A stretch of DNA of 64,000 nucleotides from Heyndrickxia ginsengihumi (GCF_011008565.1 NZ_JAAIWK010000003.1:148849-212848), one strand, 5' to 3'; counted from the stretch's first letter, positions 54,097 through 63,926 are shown. Translations and numbers: made by a program. The notes: generated by a model not told the origin, from the sequence alone.

Positions 54097-55425
54097 ATGC
54101 AAAAATATTTTCAGTTCAAGGAACTGGGAACAAGTTACCGTCAAGAATTCATGGGTGGATTAACTACCTTTTTAGCAATGGCTTATATTTTGGTTGTGAA
54201 TCCACTTACGTTATCGCTTGCGAGCATTAAAGGTCTTCCAGATGCGATGAGAATGGATCATGGTGCTGTATTTGTAGCAACAGCCATTGCTTCTGCAATA
54301 GGATCTATTGTAATGGGGCTTTTAGGAAAATATCCACTTGCCTTGGCACCAGGAATGGGTTTAAATGCATTCTTTGCTTATACAGTCGTTTTAGGGGATA
54401 AAATTCCATGGCAGCATGCCCTTGGTGCAGTTTTAATCTCAGGTGTGTTCTTCTTTCTTTTAACACTTACAGGGTTACGGGAAAAAATTATTAACGCCAT
54501 TCCTGTTCAATTAAAACACGCAGTTGGCGCTGGTATTGGTTTATTCATTACTTTTATCGGTTTTCAAGATGCGGGAATTATTGTGAAGGATGATGCGACA
54601 CTTGTTGCATTAGGTGACTTGTCCAAAGGTCCTACACTTCTTGCTATTTTTGGTCTTGTTATAACAGTTATCTTAATGACAAGAGGCTTTAAAGGCGCTG
54701 TATTTTATGGAATGATCATTACTGCGATTGTCGGAATGATTTTTGGGTTAATTTCTGTTCCACATAAAGTAGTTGATGCAGTTCCAAGTATAAAACCAAC
54801 ATTTGGCGAAGTTTTTAGTTCATTTGGTGATCATTCATTCTGGTCTACACAGATGATTGGCATTGTCTTAACGTTCTTGTTTGTTGATTTCTTTGATAAT
54901 GCAGGTACACTTGTAGCGGTTGCCAATCAAGCAGGTTTAATGAAAGATAATAAGCTTCCTAATGCAGGAAGAGCACTCGTTTCAGATTCAATTGCAACGA
55001 TGGTTGGAGCTGTTTTAGGAACTTCAACTACAACTTCTTATGTTGAGTCATCTTCGGGAGTTGCAGCAGGTGCAAAAACGGGCTTTGCTTCATTAGTAAC
55101 AGCTGGATTTTTTATTCTATCATTATTTTTCTTCCCGTTACTATCTGTTATTACATCACCTGTAACGGCACCAGCACTTATCATTGTTGGGGTATTAATG
55201 GTTTCTTCATTAAGACATATTGAATGGAATAAGTTTGAAATTGCTGTTCCGGCTTTCTTAACAATGATTACAATGCCTTTAACTTATAGTATTGCAACAG
55301 GTATTGCGATTGGATTCATCTTTTACCCAATTACAATGATTGTAAAAGGTAGAATAAAAGATATTCACCCAATCATGTACTTCTTCTTTGTTATCTTTTT
55401 ACTCTATTTTATTTTCTTAAAATAG
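54097..55425 (+). CDS. pbuG: Guanine/hypoxanthine permease PbuG
   Basis: This 442-residue NCS2/AzgA transporter closely resembles B. subtilis PbuG. Motifs are GGLTTFLAMAYILVVNP, APGMGLNAFFAYTVV, FLFVDFFDNAGTLVAVANQAG and LGTSTTTSYVESSSGVAAG. It has 12-14 predicted helices and imports purine bases with protons. It sits directly behind a guanine riboswitch, which supports guanine and hypoxanthine as substrates. TTTAGGGGG precedes the ATG. Single gene with terminator. Confidence 0.95.
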   Translation: MQKYFQFKELGTSYRQEFMGGLTTFLAMAYILVVNPLTLSLASIKGLPDAMRMDHGAVFVATAIASAIGSIVMGLLGKYPLALAPGMGLNAFFAYTVVLGDKIPWQHALGAVLISGVFFFLLTLTGLREKIINAIPVQLKHAVGAGIGLFITFIGFQDAGIIVKDDATLVALGDLSKGPTLLAIFGLVITVILMTRGFKGAVFYGMIITAIVGMIFGLISVPHKVVDAVPSIKPTFGEVFSSFGDHSFWSTQMIGIVLTFLFVDFFDNAGTLVAVANQAGLMKDNKLPNAGRALVSDSIATMVGAVLGTSTTTSYVESSSGVAAGAKTGFASLVTAGFFILSLFFFPLLSVITSPVTAPALIIVGVLMVSSLRHIEWNKFEIAVPAFLTMITMPLTYSIATGIAIGFIFYPITMIVKGRIKDIHPIMYFFFVIFLLYFIFLK

Positions 55426-55451
55426 TACTTTGAAGAATCATATATATATTC

Positions 55452-55492
55452 AGCTTGTAGGTAAATCTAACTTTATCTACAGGCTTTTTTTA
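55452..55492 (+). terminator. Terminator of pbuG
   Basis: AGCTTGTAGGTAAA pairs with TTTATCTACAGGCT with two G-U pairs, followed by TTTTTTAT. Confidence 0.85.
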
Positions 55493-55513
55493 TAATGATC
55501 GATAATGCTGATT

Positions 55514-55605
55514 GGACGGAAAGAAACTCTGTGGAATAAGCGGGCCAGAGACTTTGCAGGTGCATGTCGAGGAGGCTTCCAGATTGCCCGCTGAAGCCAA
55601 AAGCA
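55514..55605 (+). repeat. Degenerate copy of the dispersed repeat
   Basis: The interval contains AATAAGCGGGCCAGAGACT, CGAGGAGGCTTCCAGATTG and CCCGCTGAAGC. It keeps the order and spacing of the full copy at 58986-59088 (GAGACCCCGCAG, GAGGAGACTCAGC, CCCGCGGAAAGCG). It lies between pbuG and glcT, with no coding capacity. Confidence 0.5.
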
Positions 55606-55746
55606 ATAACTTTTTATGTTTTTATTTAAATATAAAAACTAATCTACAAAATGAATATCGTGATATAATAATTTGTACAATTTAAAAGCACATACGATTT
55701 TCGATAGACTATAGTTAGTGTGTTCGTTTCATTCAGGGGGAATGTT

Positions 55747-56589
55747 ATGGAAGCGTTTAGAGTAAAAAAGGTGTTAAATAACAATGTATTGATTGCCTCT
55801 CATCCCCAATATGAGGAGTCTGTGTTAATTGGGAAAGGAATAGGATTCAATAGAAAAAAAGATGAAATAATTTCTGAAGAATCAGCTGAAAAAATGTTTG
55901 TACTCAAGAATGAAAAAGAGCAAGAGCAGTATAAGAAAATTTTGCCGTTTATCGATAACGACACACTTGAAGTCATTATTTCAGCAACTGAAATGATTCG
56001 GAGTAAAATGGAGTCACACTTAAATGAACATATCCATGTTGCCTTGACAGACCATATCGTCTTTGCGATTAATCGTATACGAAAAGGTCTTGCTGTAAAA
56101 AATCCTTTTGTATCAGAAACGAAAATATTATATCCGCGTGAGTACGAAATTGCTCGTGAGGTTGTTGATTATATTAATGAAAGTACAGATGTATATTTGC
56201 CAGAAGGAGAAGTAGGGTTTATTGCTCTGCATATCCACAGTGCTGTAACAGATAAACAGCTATCTGAAATTAATCAGCATTCGCAACTAATCGCTAAATT
56301 AATTGAAACTGTTGAACGTGAATTTGATATTCATTTAAACAAAGATAGCACTAATTATATGCGGCTTGTTAGACATCTTCGCTATACAATTGACCGGGTG
56401 TTAACTGGTGAAAAAGTAAATGAACCAGAAAAATTAGCTTTTTTCTTAAAACAGGAATTTCCATTATGCTATAACCTAGCTTGGAAGTTAATTAAAATTA
56501 TGCAGCAATCGTTGCGAAAACCTGTATATGACGCTGAAGTTGTTTATTTAACAATGCACTTACAGCGTATTCAAAATAAAATATTGTAA
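55747..56589 (+). CDS. glcT: Transcription antiterminator GlcT
   Basis: This 280-residue BglG/SacY-family protein has an N-terminal RNA-binding CAT domain (residues 1-60) and two PTS regulation domains, PRD1 (~70-165) and PRD2 (~170-280). The conserved phosphorylatable histidines are in NEHIHVALTDH and ALHIHSAV of PRD1 and in RHLRYT and MHLQR of PRD2. It binds the RAT in the ptsG leader and prevents termination when glucose is present. ATG 55747 with AGGGGG upstream is chosen; the frame is open to 55720 without an RBS. The adjacent ptsG confirms GlcT over LicT or SacT. Confidence 0.93.
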   Translation: MEAFRVKKVLNNNVLIASHPQYEESVLIGKGIGFNRKKDEIISEESAEKMFVLKNEKEQEQYKKILPFIDNDTLEVIISATEMIRSKMESHLNEHIHVALTDHIVFAINRIRKGLAVKNPFVSETKILYPREYEIAREVVDYINESTDVYLPEGEVGFIALHIHSAVTDKQLSEINQHSQLIAKLIETVEREFDIHLNKDSTNYMRLVRHLRYTIDRVLTGEKVNEPEKLAFFLKQEFPLCYNLAWKLIKIMQQSLRKPVYDAEVVYLTMHLQRIQNKIL

Positions 56590-56593
56590 CCAC

Positions 56594-56621
56594 TTGCATT
56601 TTGTCTGTTTTGTGTTATTAT
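56594..56621 (+). promoter_or_regulatory. Probable ptsG promoter
   Basis: TTGCAT, 16 bases, TATTAT. It lies just after the glcT stop and about 25 bases before the RAT. Confidence 0.45.
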
Positions 56622-56643
56622 AAGGGTAATTAATTGAATAGTT

Positions 56644-56750
56644 GACGTGTTACTGATTCGATCAGGCATGAGTAAAACGATGATGAATTTATGTTATATG
56701 GGAACACTACTCACATAACAATTTTCACCAGTTTGCTCATGCCTTTTTTT
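56644..56750 (+). promoter_or_regulatory. GlcT antiterminator target (RAT) and ptsG terminator
   Basis: The RAT-type sequence spans 56644-56673 and contains GTTACTGATTCGATCAGGC, as in the B. subtilis ptsG leader. It overlaps the first arm of the terminator GGCATGAG/CTCATGCC (56665-56672 with 56736-56743), which is followed by TTTTTTT. GlcT binding to the RAT excludes the terminator. Confidence 0.92.
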
Positions 56751-56827
56751 GTGTCGAATTTTGTAAGCGTATAAGCTATCGCTTTCATTCTAATGATTAT
56801 GTTCTTATATTATAAGGAGGTACAACT

Positions 56828-58894
56828 ATGTTTAAACAGATTTTTGGGGTTCTACAAAAAGTTGGTAAAGCCCTTATGCTGCCAGTGGCTATTTTGCCAG
56901 CAGCTGGAATTTTATTAGCAGTTGGTACAGCATTAACTAACCCAACTTTGACTGAACATGCTCCATTTTTAGAAGCCCATTGGGTTGTTCATGTTTCTAA
57001 TATCATGTCACAAGCAGGTAACATTATTTTCAGTAATCTAGCTTTACTGTTTGCAGTAGGGGTAGCCATCGGTCTTGCTGGTGGTGATGGTGTTGCAGGT
57101 CTTGCAGCAATTGTTGGATTTTTAATTATGAATGTTACAATGGGCGTTGCTCTTGGAATTGACGCGAAAGATGTGGCAAAAGATCCAGCCTATGCATCTG
57201 TATTAGGTATTAATACATTACAAACAGGTGTATTTGGCGGTATTATTGTTGGGATTATCGCTGCAACTATGTACAATAAGTTTTTTAAAATTGAATTACC
57301 ATCTTATTTAGGATTCTTTGCTGGTAAACGTTTCGTACCGATTGTTACAGCTGGTTCTGCAGTTGTCCTTGGTTTAATTATGATTTTGATTTGGCCGCCA
57401 ATTCAAACAGGCTTAAATGAATTTTCAAACTTTATGTTGAACAAGCAGCCAACATTAGCAGCGTTTATTTTTGGGCTTGTTGAACGCTCATTAATTCCGT
57501 TTGGATTACATCATATTTGGTATGCCCCTTTCTGGTATGAGTTTGGTTCATATACACCACATGGTTCTACTACACCTGTTCATGGTGACCAAGCGATCTT
57601 TATGGCACAAATTAAAGATGGTGTCCAACATTTAACAGCTGGTACATTTATGGCTGGTAAATATCCATTCATGATGTTTGGATTACCGGCGGCTGCGCTG
57701 GCGATTTATCATGAAGCTCGTCCAGAAAAGAAAAAATTTGTAGCTGGTATTATGGGTTCAGCAGCATTAACATCGTTTTTAACTGGTATTACAGAACCAC
57801 TTGAATTCTCATTCTTATTCGTAGCACCAGTACTATTTGCAATTCATGCAGTGTTTGCGGGCTTGTCCTTCATGGTTATGCAGCTATTAAATGTTAAAAT
57901 CGGGATGACATTCTCCGGTGGATTAATTGATTTCTTACTCTTTGGGGTATTAAATAAACAAACGCACTGGTGGTGGGTAATTCCAGTCGGTTTAGTATTT
58001 GCAGTTATTTATTACTTCGGCTTCCGTTTCGCCATCCGTACTTTCAATTTGAAAACTCCGGGTCGTGAAGATGAAGCAGAGGATACAAGTGCAGCAAACA
58101 AAGGTTCAGTAACTGAATTACCATATAATATTTTAGAAGCTATGGGTGGACAAACGAATATCACAAATCTTGATGCTTGTATTACCCGTTTACGTGTGCA
58201 AGTTGCAGATCCGAAAAATGTTGATAAAGAGCGCTTAAAACAACTTGGTGCTGCAGGTGTACTTGAAGTTGGTAATAATATCCAAGCAATTTTTGGTCCA
58301 AGATCTGATACGTTAAAATCACAAATGCAAGATATTATTTCTGGTAGAGCACCTAAAACGGCATCTGTAAATCCAGAGCGTGAAGTTCAGGAACAAATCG
58401 AAGATGTTCAACCAGATGCACTTCAGTCAGCAATTCAAGAAAATGAAACTTTTGTAGCCCCGTTAAAAGGTGAAATCAAACCGATTACAGAAGTACCTGA
58501 CCAAGTATTTTCAGGTAAAATGATGGGAGATGGTTTTGCAATTCTTCCAAGTGAAGGTACAATTGTTTCACCAGTAAATGGTAAAATCGTAAATGTATTT
58601 CCAACTAAGCATGCGTTAGGCATTCAATCTGATGGTGGACGCGAGATTTTGATCCATGTTGGTATTGATACGGTTAACCTAAAAGGTGAAGGATTTGAGA
58701 CATTAGTAAATGAAGGAGATCTAGTTGAAGCAGGACAACCATTATTAAAAGTTGATCTTGATTTTTTGAAAGAAAAAGTTCCTTCCACAATGACACCTGT
58801 TGTATTTACAAACTTACAACCTGGACAAGAAGTTGTGCTTGAAAAACAAGGTCCAGTTGACTTAAAAGAAGAAAACATTATTACGATCAAATAA
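56828..58894 (+). CDS. ptsG: Glucose PTS permease EIICBA
   Basis: This 688-residue membrane protein imports glucose with phosphorylation. Domain order is IIC (1 to ~410, [21 protein letters not shown] and the [20 protein letters not shown] glucose-site loop), IIB (~430-510, phosphocysteine in [12 protein letters not shown]), then IIA (~535-688, histidines in [10 protein letters not shown] and ILIHVGIDT). The length and order equal B. subtilis PtsG. AAGGAGG precedes the ATG. The leader carries the GlcT-controlled terminator. Confidence 0.96.
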   Translation: MFKQIFGVLQKVGKALMLPVAILPAAGILLAVGTALTNPTLTEHAPFLEAHWVVHVSNIMSQAGNIIFSNLALLFAVGVAIGLAGGDGVAGLAAIVGFLIMNVTMGVALGIDAKDVAKDPAYASVLGINTLQTGVFGGIIVGIIAATMYNKFFKIELPSYLGFFAGKRFVPIVTAGSAVVLGLIMILIWPPIQTGLNEFSNFMLNKQPTLAAFIFGLVERSLIPFGLHHIWYAPFWYEFGSYTPHGSTTPVHGDQAIFMAQIKDGVQHLTAGTFMAGKYPFMMFGLPAAALAIYHEARPEKKKFVAGIMGSAALTSFLTGITEPLEFSFLFVAPVLFAIHAVFAGLSFMVMQLLNVKIGMTFSGGLIDFLLFGVLNKQTHWWWVIPVGLVFAVIYYFGFRFAIRTFNLKTPGREDEAEDTSAANKGSVTELPYNILEAMGGQTNITNLDACITRLRVQVADPKNVDKERLKQLGAAGVLEVGNNIQAIFGPRSDTLKSQMQDIISGRAPKTASVNPEREVQEQIEDVQPDALQSAIQENETFVAPLKGEIKPITEVPDQVFSGKMMGDGFAILPSEGTIVSPVNGKIVNVFPTKHALGIQSDGGREILIHVGIDTVNLKGEGFETLVNEGDLVEAGQPLLKVDLDFLKEKVPSTMTPVVFTNLQPGQEVVLEKQGPVDLKEENIITIK

Positions 58895-58985
58895 TATAGA
58901 AGAAATGATCCATGTTGGGTCTATCTTAAGAGAATGGGACAAAACTCAAAAGTGGTTAGCCAAAGATGAACATTGCACAGCGCCA

Positions 58986-59088
58986 GAAATATACGTAGAT
59001 TCCTGCGGGAGGATAGTCATCGGTGGACCCCGCAGTGCACTAGTGCGAGGAGACTCAGCATCCGCCCGCGGAAAGCGATGTATATTTC
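58986..59088 (+). repeat. Full-length dispersed Bacillaceae intergenic repeat
   Basis: Outer arms GAAATATAC (58986-58994) and GTATATTTC (59080-59088) and inner arms TTCCTGCGGG and CCCGCGGAA can fold into one long hairpin. The body carries GACCCCGCAG, GCGAGGAGACTCAGC and CCGCGGAAAGCG. I recognise this pattern from intergenic repeats in many bacilli. Open frames across it (e.g. 58905-59198) are composition artefacts. Confidence 0.65.
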
Positions 59089-59367
59089 CGAAGCGAGGTT
59101 GGAACGCAATATTCGGGTTTTCTTTAGTCCATACTTTACTTCTGTCCCGTTCTCTTTTTCTATATGTAGGGCCTGTTGGAATTAAAAAAAATCATTAAAT
59201 ATAATAATTTAATTTCATTGTCATATACTTTTACAAACGATCTTGAAGCTAGAGTACGGATTCAAGTCCAGAATTTGTTAAACTATGCTAAAGATCTTGT
59301 TTTTTGACCTAATCAGACTGTTCATTCTGTTTGCTTTTTTCTTTCCTGAAAAAGCTCCAACAGAAAG

Positions 59368-59421
59368 AAGCCAGTAATTTTTATCCCGTATTTATGGGTG
59401 GAAATTGCTGGCTTTATTTTT
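59368..59421 (+). terminator. Terminator or attenuator before the CoA-transferase operon
   Basis: AAGCCAGTAATTT pairs with AAATTGCTGGCTT (59368-59380 with 59402-59414), followed by TATTTTTTG. It ends 19 bases before the start codon of the next gene, so it may act as an attenuator as well as ending ptsG read-through. Confidence 0.7.
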
Positions 59422-59439
59422 TGAAAGGGGGGGAGATGT

Positions 59440-60627
59440 TTGTCAAAGGCGCTAAAAGGCATTAAGGTTCTTGATTTAACAAGGGTATTAGCGGGGCCGT
59501 ATTGTACGATGATTCTTGGTGATCTAGGGGCTGAAGTAATTAAAGTAGAGGCTCCGGGCGGTAGTGATGAAACTCGTGGTTGGGGTCCGCCTTTCCAAAA
59601 TGGAGTAAGCGCTTATTATATATGTGCAAACAGAAATAAAAAGAGTATTACTGTTGATTTGAAAAGCAATGAAGGAATTGAGATTATTCACCGCTTAGTG
59701 AGAGAGAGTGATGTCATTATCAATAATTTCAAAACGGGAACAATGGATCGCCTAGGTATCGGTTATAAAACACTTGCTAAGATTAACCCTGAGTTGGTCT
59801 TCTGCTCTATAACTGGATTTGGCGAAACAGGTCCCTATAAAAATATTCCGGGATACGATTTTATTATTCAGGCGATGAGTGGATTGATGAGTATAACAGG
59901 TGAGGAACATGGTTCTCCGCAAAAAGTGGGCGTTGCAATTACAGATGTTTTAACTGGTTTGTATGCTTGTATTGGCATTCATGCTGCGCTAATTGAAAGA
60001 GGGCATTCAGGAGAAGGACAGAAAATTGATATTTCTTTATATGATTCAGCAGTCAGTGCGCTTGTTAATATTGCCAGCAATTATTTAATGTCTGGAAAGG
60101 TTCCGCAACTGATGGGAAACCTTCATCCGAATATTGTTCCTTATCAAACTTTCAAGACCCAAGATGGAGAAATAGCTATTGCGGTTGGAAACGATCAACA
60201 ATTTACCCGCTTTTGTAAAATTCTTGGCGTTCAGAATTTAGCAATAGACAAACGATTCACAACCAATTCGAAGCGGGTGGAAAATCGGGACGTACTTATT
60301 CCTCTTCTACAACACGCTTTGCAACAGAAGTCGACAAAATTTTGGCAAGAGGCCTGTAGGGAAAATAAAATTCCATGCGGTCCAATTCAGACGTTGCAAT
60401 CTATCGTAACAGATCCACAACTTGCTGCAAGAGAAATGTTCATCTCAATTCCTCATCCTATAGCAGGAAACGTTAAGCTTGTTGGGAGTCCGTTGAAATT
60501 ATCAAAAACACCTATTAGTATTGAACAATATCCACCAATGCCCGGAGAACATACTGTAGAAATACTGAAACAACTGGGGTATTCTCAGGAACATATAGAA
60601 GAGTATAGAAAAAAGCAAATTATATAG
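59440..60627 (+). CDS. Family III CoA-transferase (CaiB/BaiF)
   Basis: This 395-residue enzyme moves CoA between carboxylic acids in the cytoplasm. It opens LKGIKVLDLTRVLAGPYCTMILGDLGAEVIKVE, the family hallmark. The catalytic aspartate lies in GVAITDVLTGLYA. NRNKKSITVDLKS is the CoA site region. Start is TTG 59440 with GGGGGGAG 5-6 bases upstream; an ATG at 59436 is out of frame. It is followed at 12 bases by an acyl-CoA dehydrogenase and then a transporter, so the operon probably takes up, activates and oxidises an organic acid. The acid cannot be read from sequence. Confidence 0.9.
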   Translation: MSKALKGIKVLDLTRVLAGPYCTMILGDLGAEVIKVEAPGGSDETRGWGPPFQNGVSAYYICANRNKKSITVDLKSNEGIEIIHRLVRESDVIINNFKTGTMDRLGIGYKTLAKINPELVFCSITGFGETGPYKNIPGYDFIIQAMSGLMSITGEEHGSPQKVGVAITDVLTGLYACIGIHAALIERGHSGEGQKIDISLYDSAVSALVNIASNYLMSGKVPQLMGNLHPNIVPYQTFKTQDGEIAIAVGNDQQFTRFCKILGVQNLAIDKRFTTNSKRVENRDVLIPLLQHALQQKSTKFWQEACRENKIPCGPIQTLQSIVTDPQLAAREMFISIPHPIAGNVKLVGSPLKLSKTPISIEQYPPMPGEHTVEILKQLGYSQEHIEEYRKKQII

Positions 60628-60639
60628 GAGTGAAGAAAA

Positions 60640-61833
60640 ATGAATTTTGATTTAACTGAAGAACAGGATTTGTTAAGAAGAACAGTTAGAAGCTTTGTAG
60701 ATAAGGAAATTATGCCATATATCGGGGAGTGGGATGCTAATCATCATTTTGAAACAAGTATTTTAAAAAGTTTAGCGAATCTTGGACTTATGGGAGTCTG
60801 TATTCCAGAAAAGTATAGAGGAAGTGGAATGGATTATAATTCATTAGCCATTGTATGTGAAGAGCTGGAACGGGGTGATACAGCATTTAGAACTGCTGTA
60901 AGTGTTCATACCGGTTTAAATAGTCTAACTCTTTTGCAGTGGGGGACAGAAAATCAAAAAAGAAAATATCTTGTTCCTCAGGCGAAAGGTGAAAAAATAG
61001 GGGCGTTTGGTTTAACAGAGCCTGGGGCTGGTTCAGATGTTGCATCCCTTGGTACGACAGCTATAAAAGAAGGAGATCATTATATTTTAAGTGGTCAAAA
61101 AACATGGATATCCCTCTGTGATGTTGCTGATCACTTTATTGTATTCGCTTACACGGATAAAACTAAGAAACATCATGGAATATCTGCTTTTATTGTGGAA
61201 AGAACAATGGATGGCTTTTCATCTAAGGCGATAAAAGGAAAACTTGGCATTCGTGCAGGAAATACAGGTGAATTATTTTTTGACAATGTTAAAGTTCCGG
61301 AAGAAAACCTACTTGGTAAAGAGGGGGAAGGATTCAAGATTGCTATGTCAGCTCTAGATAATGGCAGGTTCACTGTTGCCGCAGGGGCATGTGGTCAAAT
61401 TATGGCTTGTTTAGAAGCAAGTGTTAAATATTGTCATGAACGAAAAACGTTTGGAAAGGAAATTGGAAAGCACCAGCTAGTGCAACAGATGATTGCTAAA
61501 ATGGAGGCTGGCTATCAAATGAGCCGTCTGCTTGTATTTCGGGCAGGAGAATTAAAAAATCAAGGAAAACGTAATACACGTGAAACGTCATTAGCAAAAT
61601 GGCAAGCATGTGATTTTGCTAATGATGCTGCAAATGATGCTGTACAAATTCATGGAGCGTATGGGTATTCAAATGAATATCCAGTCGAACGATACTTGAG
61701 AAATTCAAAAGCTCCCGTTATTTATGAGGGAACAAGAGAAATCCATACGATTATGCAAGCCGAATATGTTCTTGGTTATCGTAAAGATAAGCCGCTAGAT
61801 CATATGCTGCCTCCATGGGCGAATTCAAAATGA
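60640..61833 (+). CDS. Acyl-CoA dehydrogenase
   Basis: This 397-residue FAD enzyme oxidises an acyl-CoA to the enoyl-CoA. It shows the N-terminal FDLTEEQDLLRRTVRSFVDKEI, FGLTEPGAGSDVASL and the FAD/ETF motif GQKTWIS. The probable catalytic glutamate is in VIYEGTREIHTI near the C-terminus, placed as in short-chain and glutaryl-CoA-type enzymes. Co-transcription with a CaiB-type transferase is also known for glutaryl-CoA dehydrogenase operons, but the active-site arginine pattern was not checked, so the substrate stays open. GGAGTG precedes the ATG. Confidence 0.9.
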   Translation: MNFDLTEEQDLLRRTVRSFVDKEIMPYIGEWDANHHFETSILKSLANLGLMGVCIPEKYRGSGMDYNSLAIVCEELERGDTAFRTAVSVHTGLNSLTLLQWGTENQKRKYLVPQAKGEKIGAFGLTEPGAGSDVASLGTTAIKEGDHYILSGQKTWISLCDVADHFIVFAYTDKTKKHHGISAFIVERTMDGFSSKAIKGKLGIRAGNTGELFFDNVKVPEENLLGKEGEGFKIAMSALDNGRFTVAAGACGQIMACLEASVKYCHERKTFGKEIGKHQLVQQMIAKMEAGYQMSRLLVFRAGELKNQGKRNTRETSLAKWQACDFANDAANDAVQIHGAYGYSNEYPVERYLRNSKAPVIYEGTREIHTIMQAEYVLGYRKDKPLDHMLPPWANSK

Positions 61834-61913
61834 TAGACGAAATTGGTGTGCAGCGGCAGTTAATGTCTATTCCTTTGGAGCTAGGGTGAGGCATAAAATA
61901 AGGGGGCGTGACT

Positions 61914-63161
61914 ATGAAGACATCTGGGCAACCATCGAGTGAAACAGGAAAGAAAATGAATAGTCAGCAGCGGAATATTTTAGCAATTGTTACATTGGCT
62001 TGGATCTTTGATGCTTTCGATTATTTAATGTTAACTTATATTGCTGTTGATATTATGAAGGAATTTGATGTAACTGCAGCTATATTAGGGACTGTAACTT
62101 CGATTACTGTACTTGCAAGGCTGATCGGTGGAGCCTTAGTCGGGATTATTGCTGACAAATGGGGGAGAAGAATTCCTCTGATCACTTCTATGATTTGGTA
62201 TGGTGTTTTCCAATTTATTACTGGTTTTTCTCCCACGTTTTCATTTTTATATATCGTCCGGTTTTTATTCGGCCTAGGGATGGGTTCGATGTACTCTGTA
62301 GGTGTGCCACTATTAATGGAAATGGTTCCTAGAAACAAGAGAGGACTTGCCTCAGGTCTATTGGAAATTGGTTTTCCAGCCGGAGGGATACTAGCCAGTT
62401 TGCTATATGTAAGTATATATTCTAGCGGCGGTTGGCGTGATATGTTTTTTATTGCGGCTATTCCTCCTATTATATTAGGAGTCTATACAATGATTACTTT
62501 AAAAAATTCAAAAAAATGGATTAAGCAACAGAGGGTTGAACGAGGGATAAAAACAGTCCCGCTTATCAATCTATTTGCAGGAAAACAACTATGGGATACC
62601 ATTCATTCTGTTTTAGTGAATGCTGGTTTTTTAGTCTTGTTTTATTCTATATGTTCTTGGTATCCTACCTTTTTAAAAATAGAACATCATTTCACAGTAA
62701 CAATGGTTAGTATAGTGACAATATTATTAAATTTGTCTGCTGTAATCGGAAGTATCATATTTGGGCGGTTATCTGACCGGATTGGAAGAAGATGGACGAT
62801 TACAATTTCTGCAATTGGAACAATGTTAGGATCACCTCTTTTCGTTATGCTTCATAATAATCTTCTGCTTTATATCGGTGCCGTTATTGTTGGCTTTTTC
62901 GGACCTGGGGGAGTATGGAGTATTAATGCTACCTATACAGCAGAGCATTTTCCGTTGCGAATGCGATCAGCTGGCCACGGTCTCACATACAATGCAGGGA
63001 ACTTTTTCGGGGGAATGATCACTCCTGTTATTATTGGGTTGCTGTCGGATCGGTATGGATTTGGGGCTGTAATGACAGTAGGTGTCCTGTCATCTGCCGC
63101 GTTTCTAATTATTATGGCTTGGTCTTGGAAAGAAACAAAAGACATGGATATGGCGATTTAG
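61914..63161 (+). CDS. MFS organic-acid transporter (AAHS/SHS-like)
   Basis: This 415-residue, 12-helix symporter carries WIFDAFDYLMLTYIAVDIMKEF in TM1. The GIIADKWGRRIPL loop 2-3 and FGRLSDRIGRRW loop 8-9 motifs follow. Carriers of this group import aromatic or short organic acids, or sialate. It lies 80 bases downstream of the acyl-CoA dehydrogenase on the same strand, so it probably imports the substrate of this operon. ATG 61914 has AGGGGG 7 bases upstream. A GTG at 61908 is in frame but inside the spacing. Confidence 0.85.
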   Translation: MKTSGQPSSETGKKMNSQQRNILAIVTLAWIFDAFDYLMLTYIAVDIMKEFDVTAAILGTVTSITVLARLIGGALVGIIADKWGRRIPLITSMIWYGVFQFITGFSPTFSFLYIVRFLFGLGMGSMYSVGVPLLMEMVPRNKRGLASGLLEIGFPAGGILASLLYVSIYSSGGWRDMFFIAAIPPIILGVYTMITLKNSKKWIKQQRVERGIKTVPLINLFAGKQLWDTIHSVLVNAGFLVLFYSICSWYPTFLKIEHHFTVTMVSIVTILLNLSAVIGSIIFGRLSDRIGRRWTITISAIGTMLGSPLFVMLHNNLLLYIGAVIVGFFGPGGVWSINATYTAEHFPLRMRSAGHGLTYNAGNFFGGMITPVIIGLLSDRYGFGAVMTVGVLSSAAFLIIMAWSWKETKDMDMAI

Positions 63162-63234
63162 TTTATTTAATGAAATGATTGAAAGGCTCTTATTAAAAAG
63201 ATGTTTGAAGGGCTGGAGATGACCAGCTCTTCAT

Positions 63235-63549
63235 CTAAAGTTTATTATGTTTTAACTTGTATTGTTTATGTAAATCTTTTAATGCTGATGTCAATGCGTT
63301 ATATGCTTTCCCTAAATAATATTTTTGTAATTCATCCAAAGGTGCATCAATTCCATCTTTTAGACTATATCCTCTTAAAAGATTTGTAATGAATCTCTTG
63401 CTGTGATCTGTTGCAAGTGTACAAGATACTTCGAGAATAACCCCATATTTCAAATCAATTTCAGCAGTAATCGTTAAGGTCTCATAAATACTTTTAGCTG
63501 CCATGCCTGCGGGAAGTCTTGCGTGACCAGCAATAAATTCCGTATGCAA
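63235..63549 (-). CDS. DUF3870-family small protein
   Basis: This 104-residue protein has the DUF3870 pattern: GHARLPAGMAA at the start, then a beta strand ITAEIDLKYGVILEVSCTLATDHSKRFI, LLRGYSLKDGID, and a helix ending YNALTSALKDLHKQY. The function is unknown. Family members often sit beside CoA-transferase and organic-acid catabolism genes, as here, although this one is convergent to the operon. Translation appears to begin at TTG 63549 with GGAGG 9 bases upstream. Confidence 0.75.
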   Translation of the reverse strand: MHTEFIAGHARLPAGMAAKSIYETLTITAEIDLKYGVILEVSCTLATDHSKRFITNLLRGYSLKDGIDAPLDELQKYYLGKAYNALTSALKDLHKQYKLKHNKL

Positions 63550-63725
63550 TTTATCTTTCCTCCATTCAAGTTTTATAGTTCTCTATTACTAATCTAATAT
63601 TCTATATATGAGTTTTTCTGGTCATTTATTTACTAATAGAATAGTTGTGTTACAGTTTGCTAAAAAATATTTACAAATGAGAAAGTTAAAGTCTGTTGGT
63701 TTAGGGAAAAAGAATATATTTAGGC

Positions 63726-63754
63726 TTGACCAAGTAATCAATAGATGATATTAT
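63726..63754 (+). promoter_or_regulatory. rrn promoter P1
   Basis: TTGACC, 17 bases, TATTAT. It is the upstream member of a tandem pair ~94 bases apart, as in Bacillus rrn operons. Confidence 0.75.
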
Positions 63755-63819
63755 ATAAAAGTTGAGTTAATCAACACGAGTTATCGCCGTTGATGAACTT
63801 AAATAAAATAAAAAAAGAT

Positions 63820-63848
63820 TTGACATTAAATATCTTATATGATAAGAT
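63820..63848 (+). promoter_or_regulatory. rrn promoter P2
   Basis: TTGACA, 17 bases, TAAGAT. A run of A residues upstream (63801-63816) could serve as an UP element. Transcription would start near 63855. Confidence 0.8.
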
Positions 63849-63865
63849 ATGAAAGTTGTCGCATG

Positions 63866-63886
63866 ATTGATCTTTGAAAACTGAAC
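63866..63886 (+). promoter_or_regulatory. rrn leader boxA-like element
   Basis: TGATCTTTGAAAACTGAAC is the conserved leader block found before 16S genes in Bacillus rrn operons. It is thought to assist antitermination and processing. Confidence 0.6.
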
Positions 63887-63926
63887 GAAACGAAACGTCA
63901 ATTTTTTATGAGCTTATATCAAACAT

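Noticed and set aside
58905..59198. 97-codon open frame after ptsG
   Set aside because: It runs through the dispersed repeat. The absence of stops reflects the local GC-rich hairpin, and there is no RBS.
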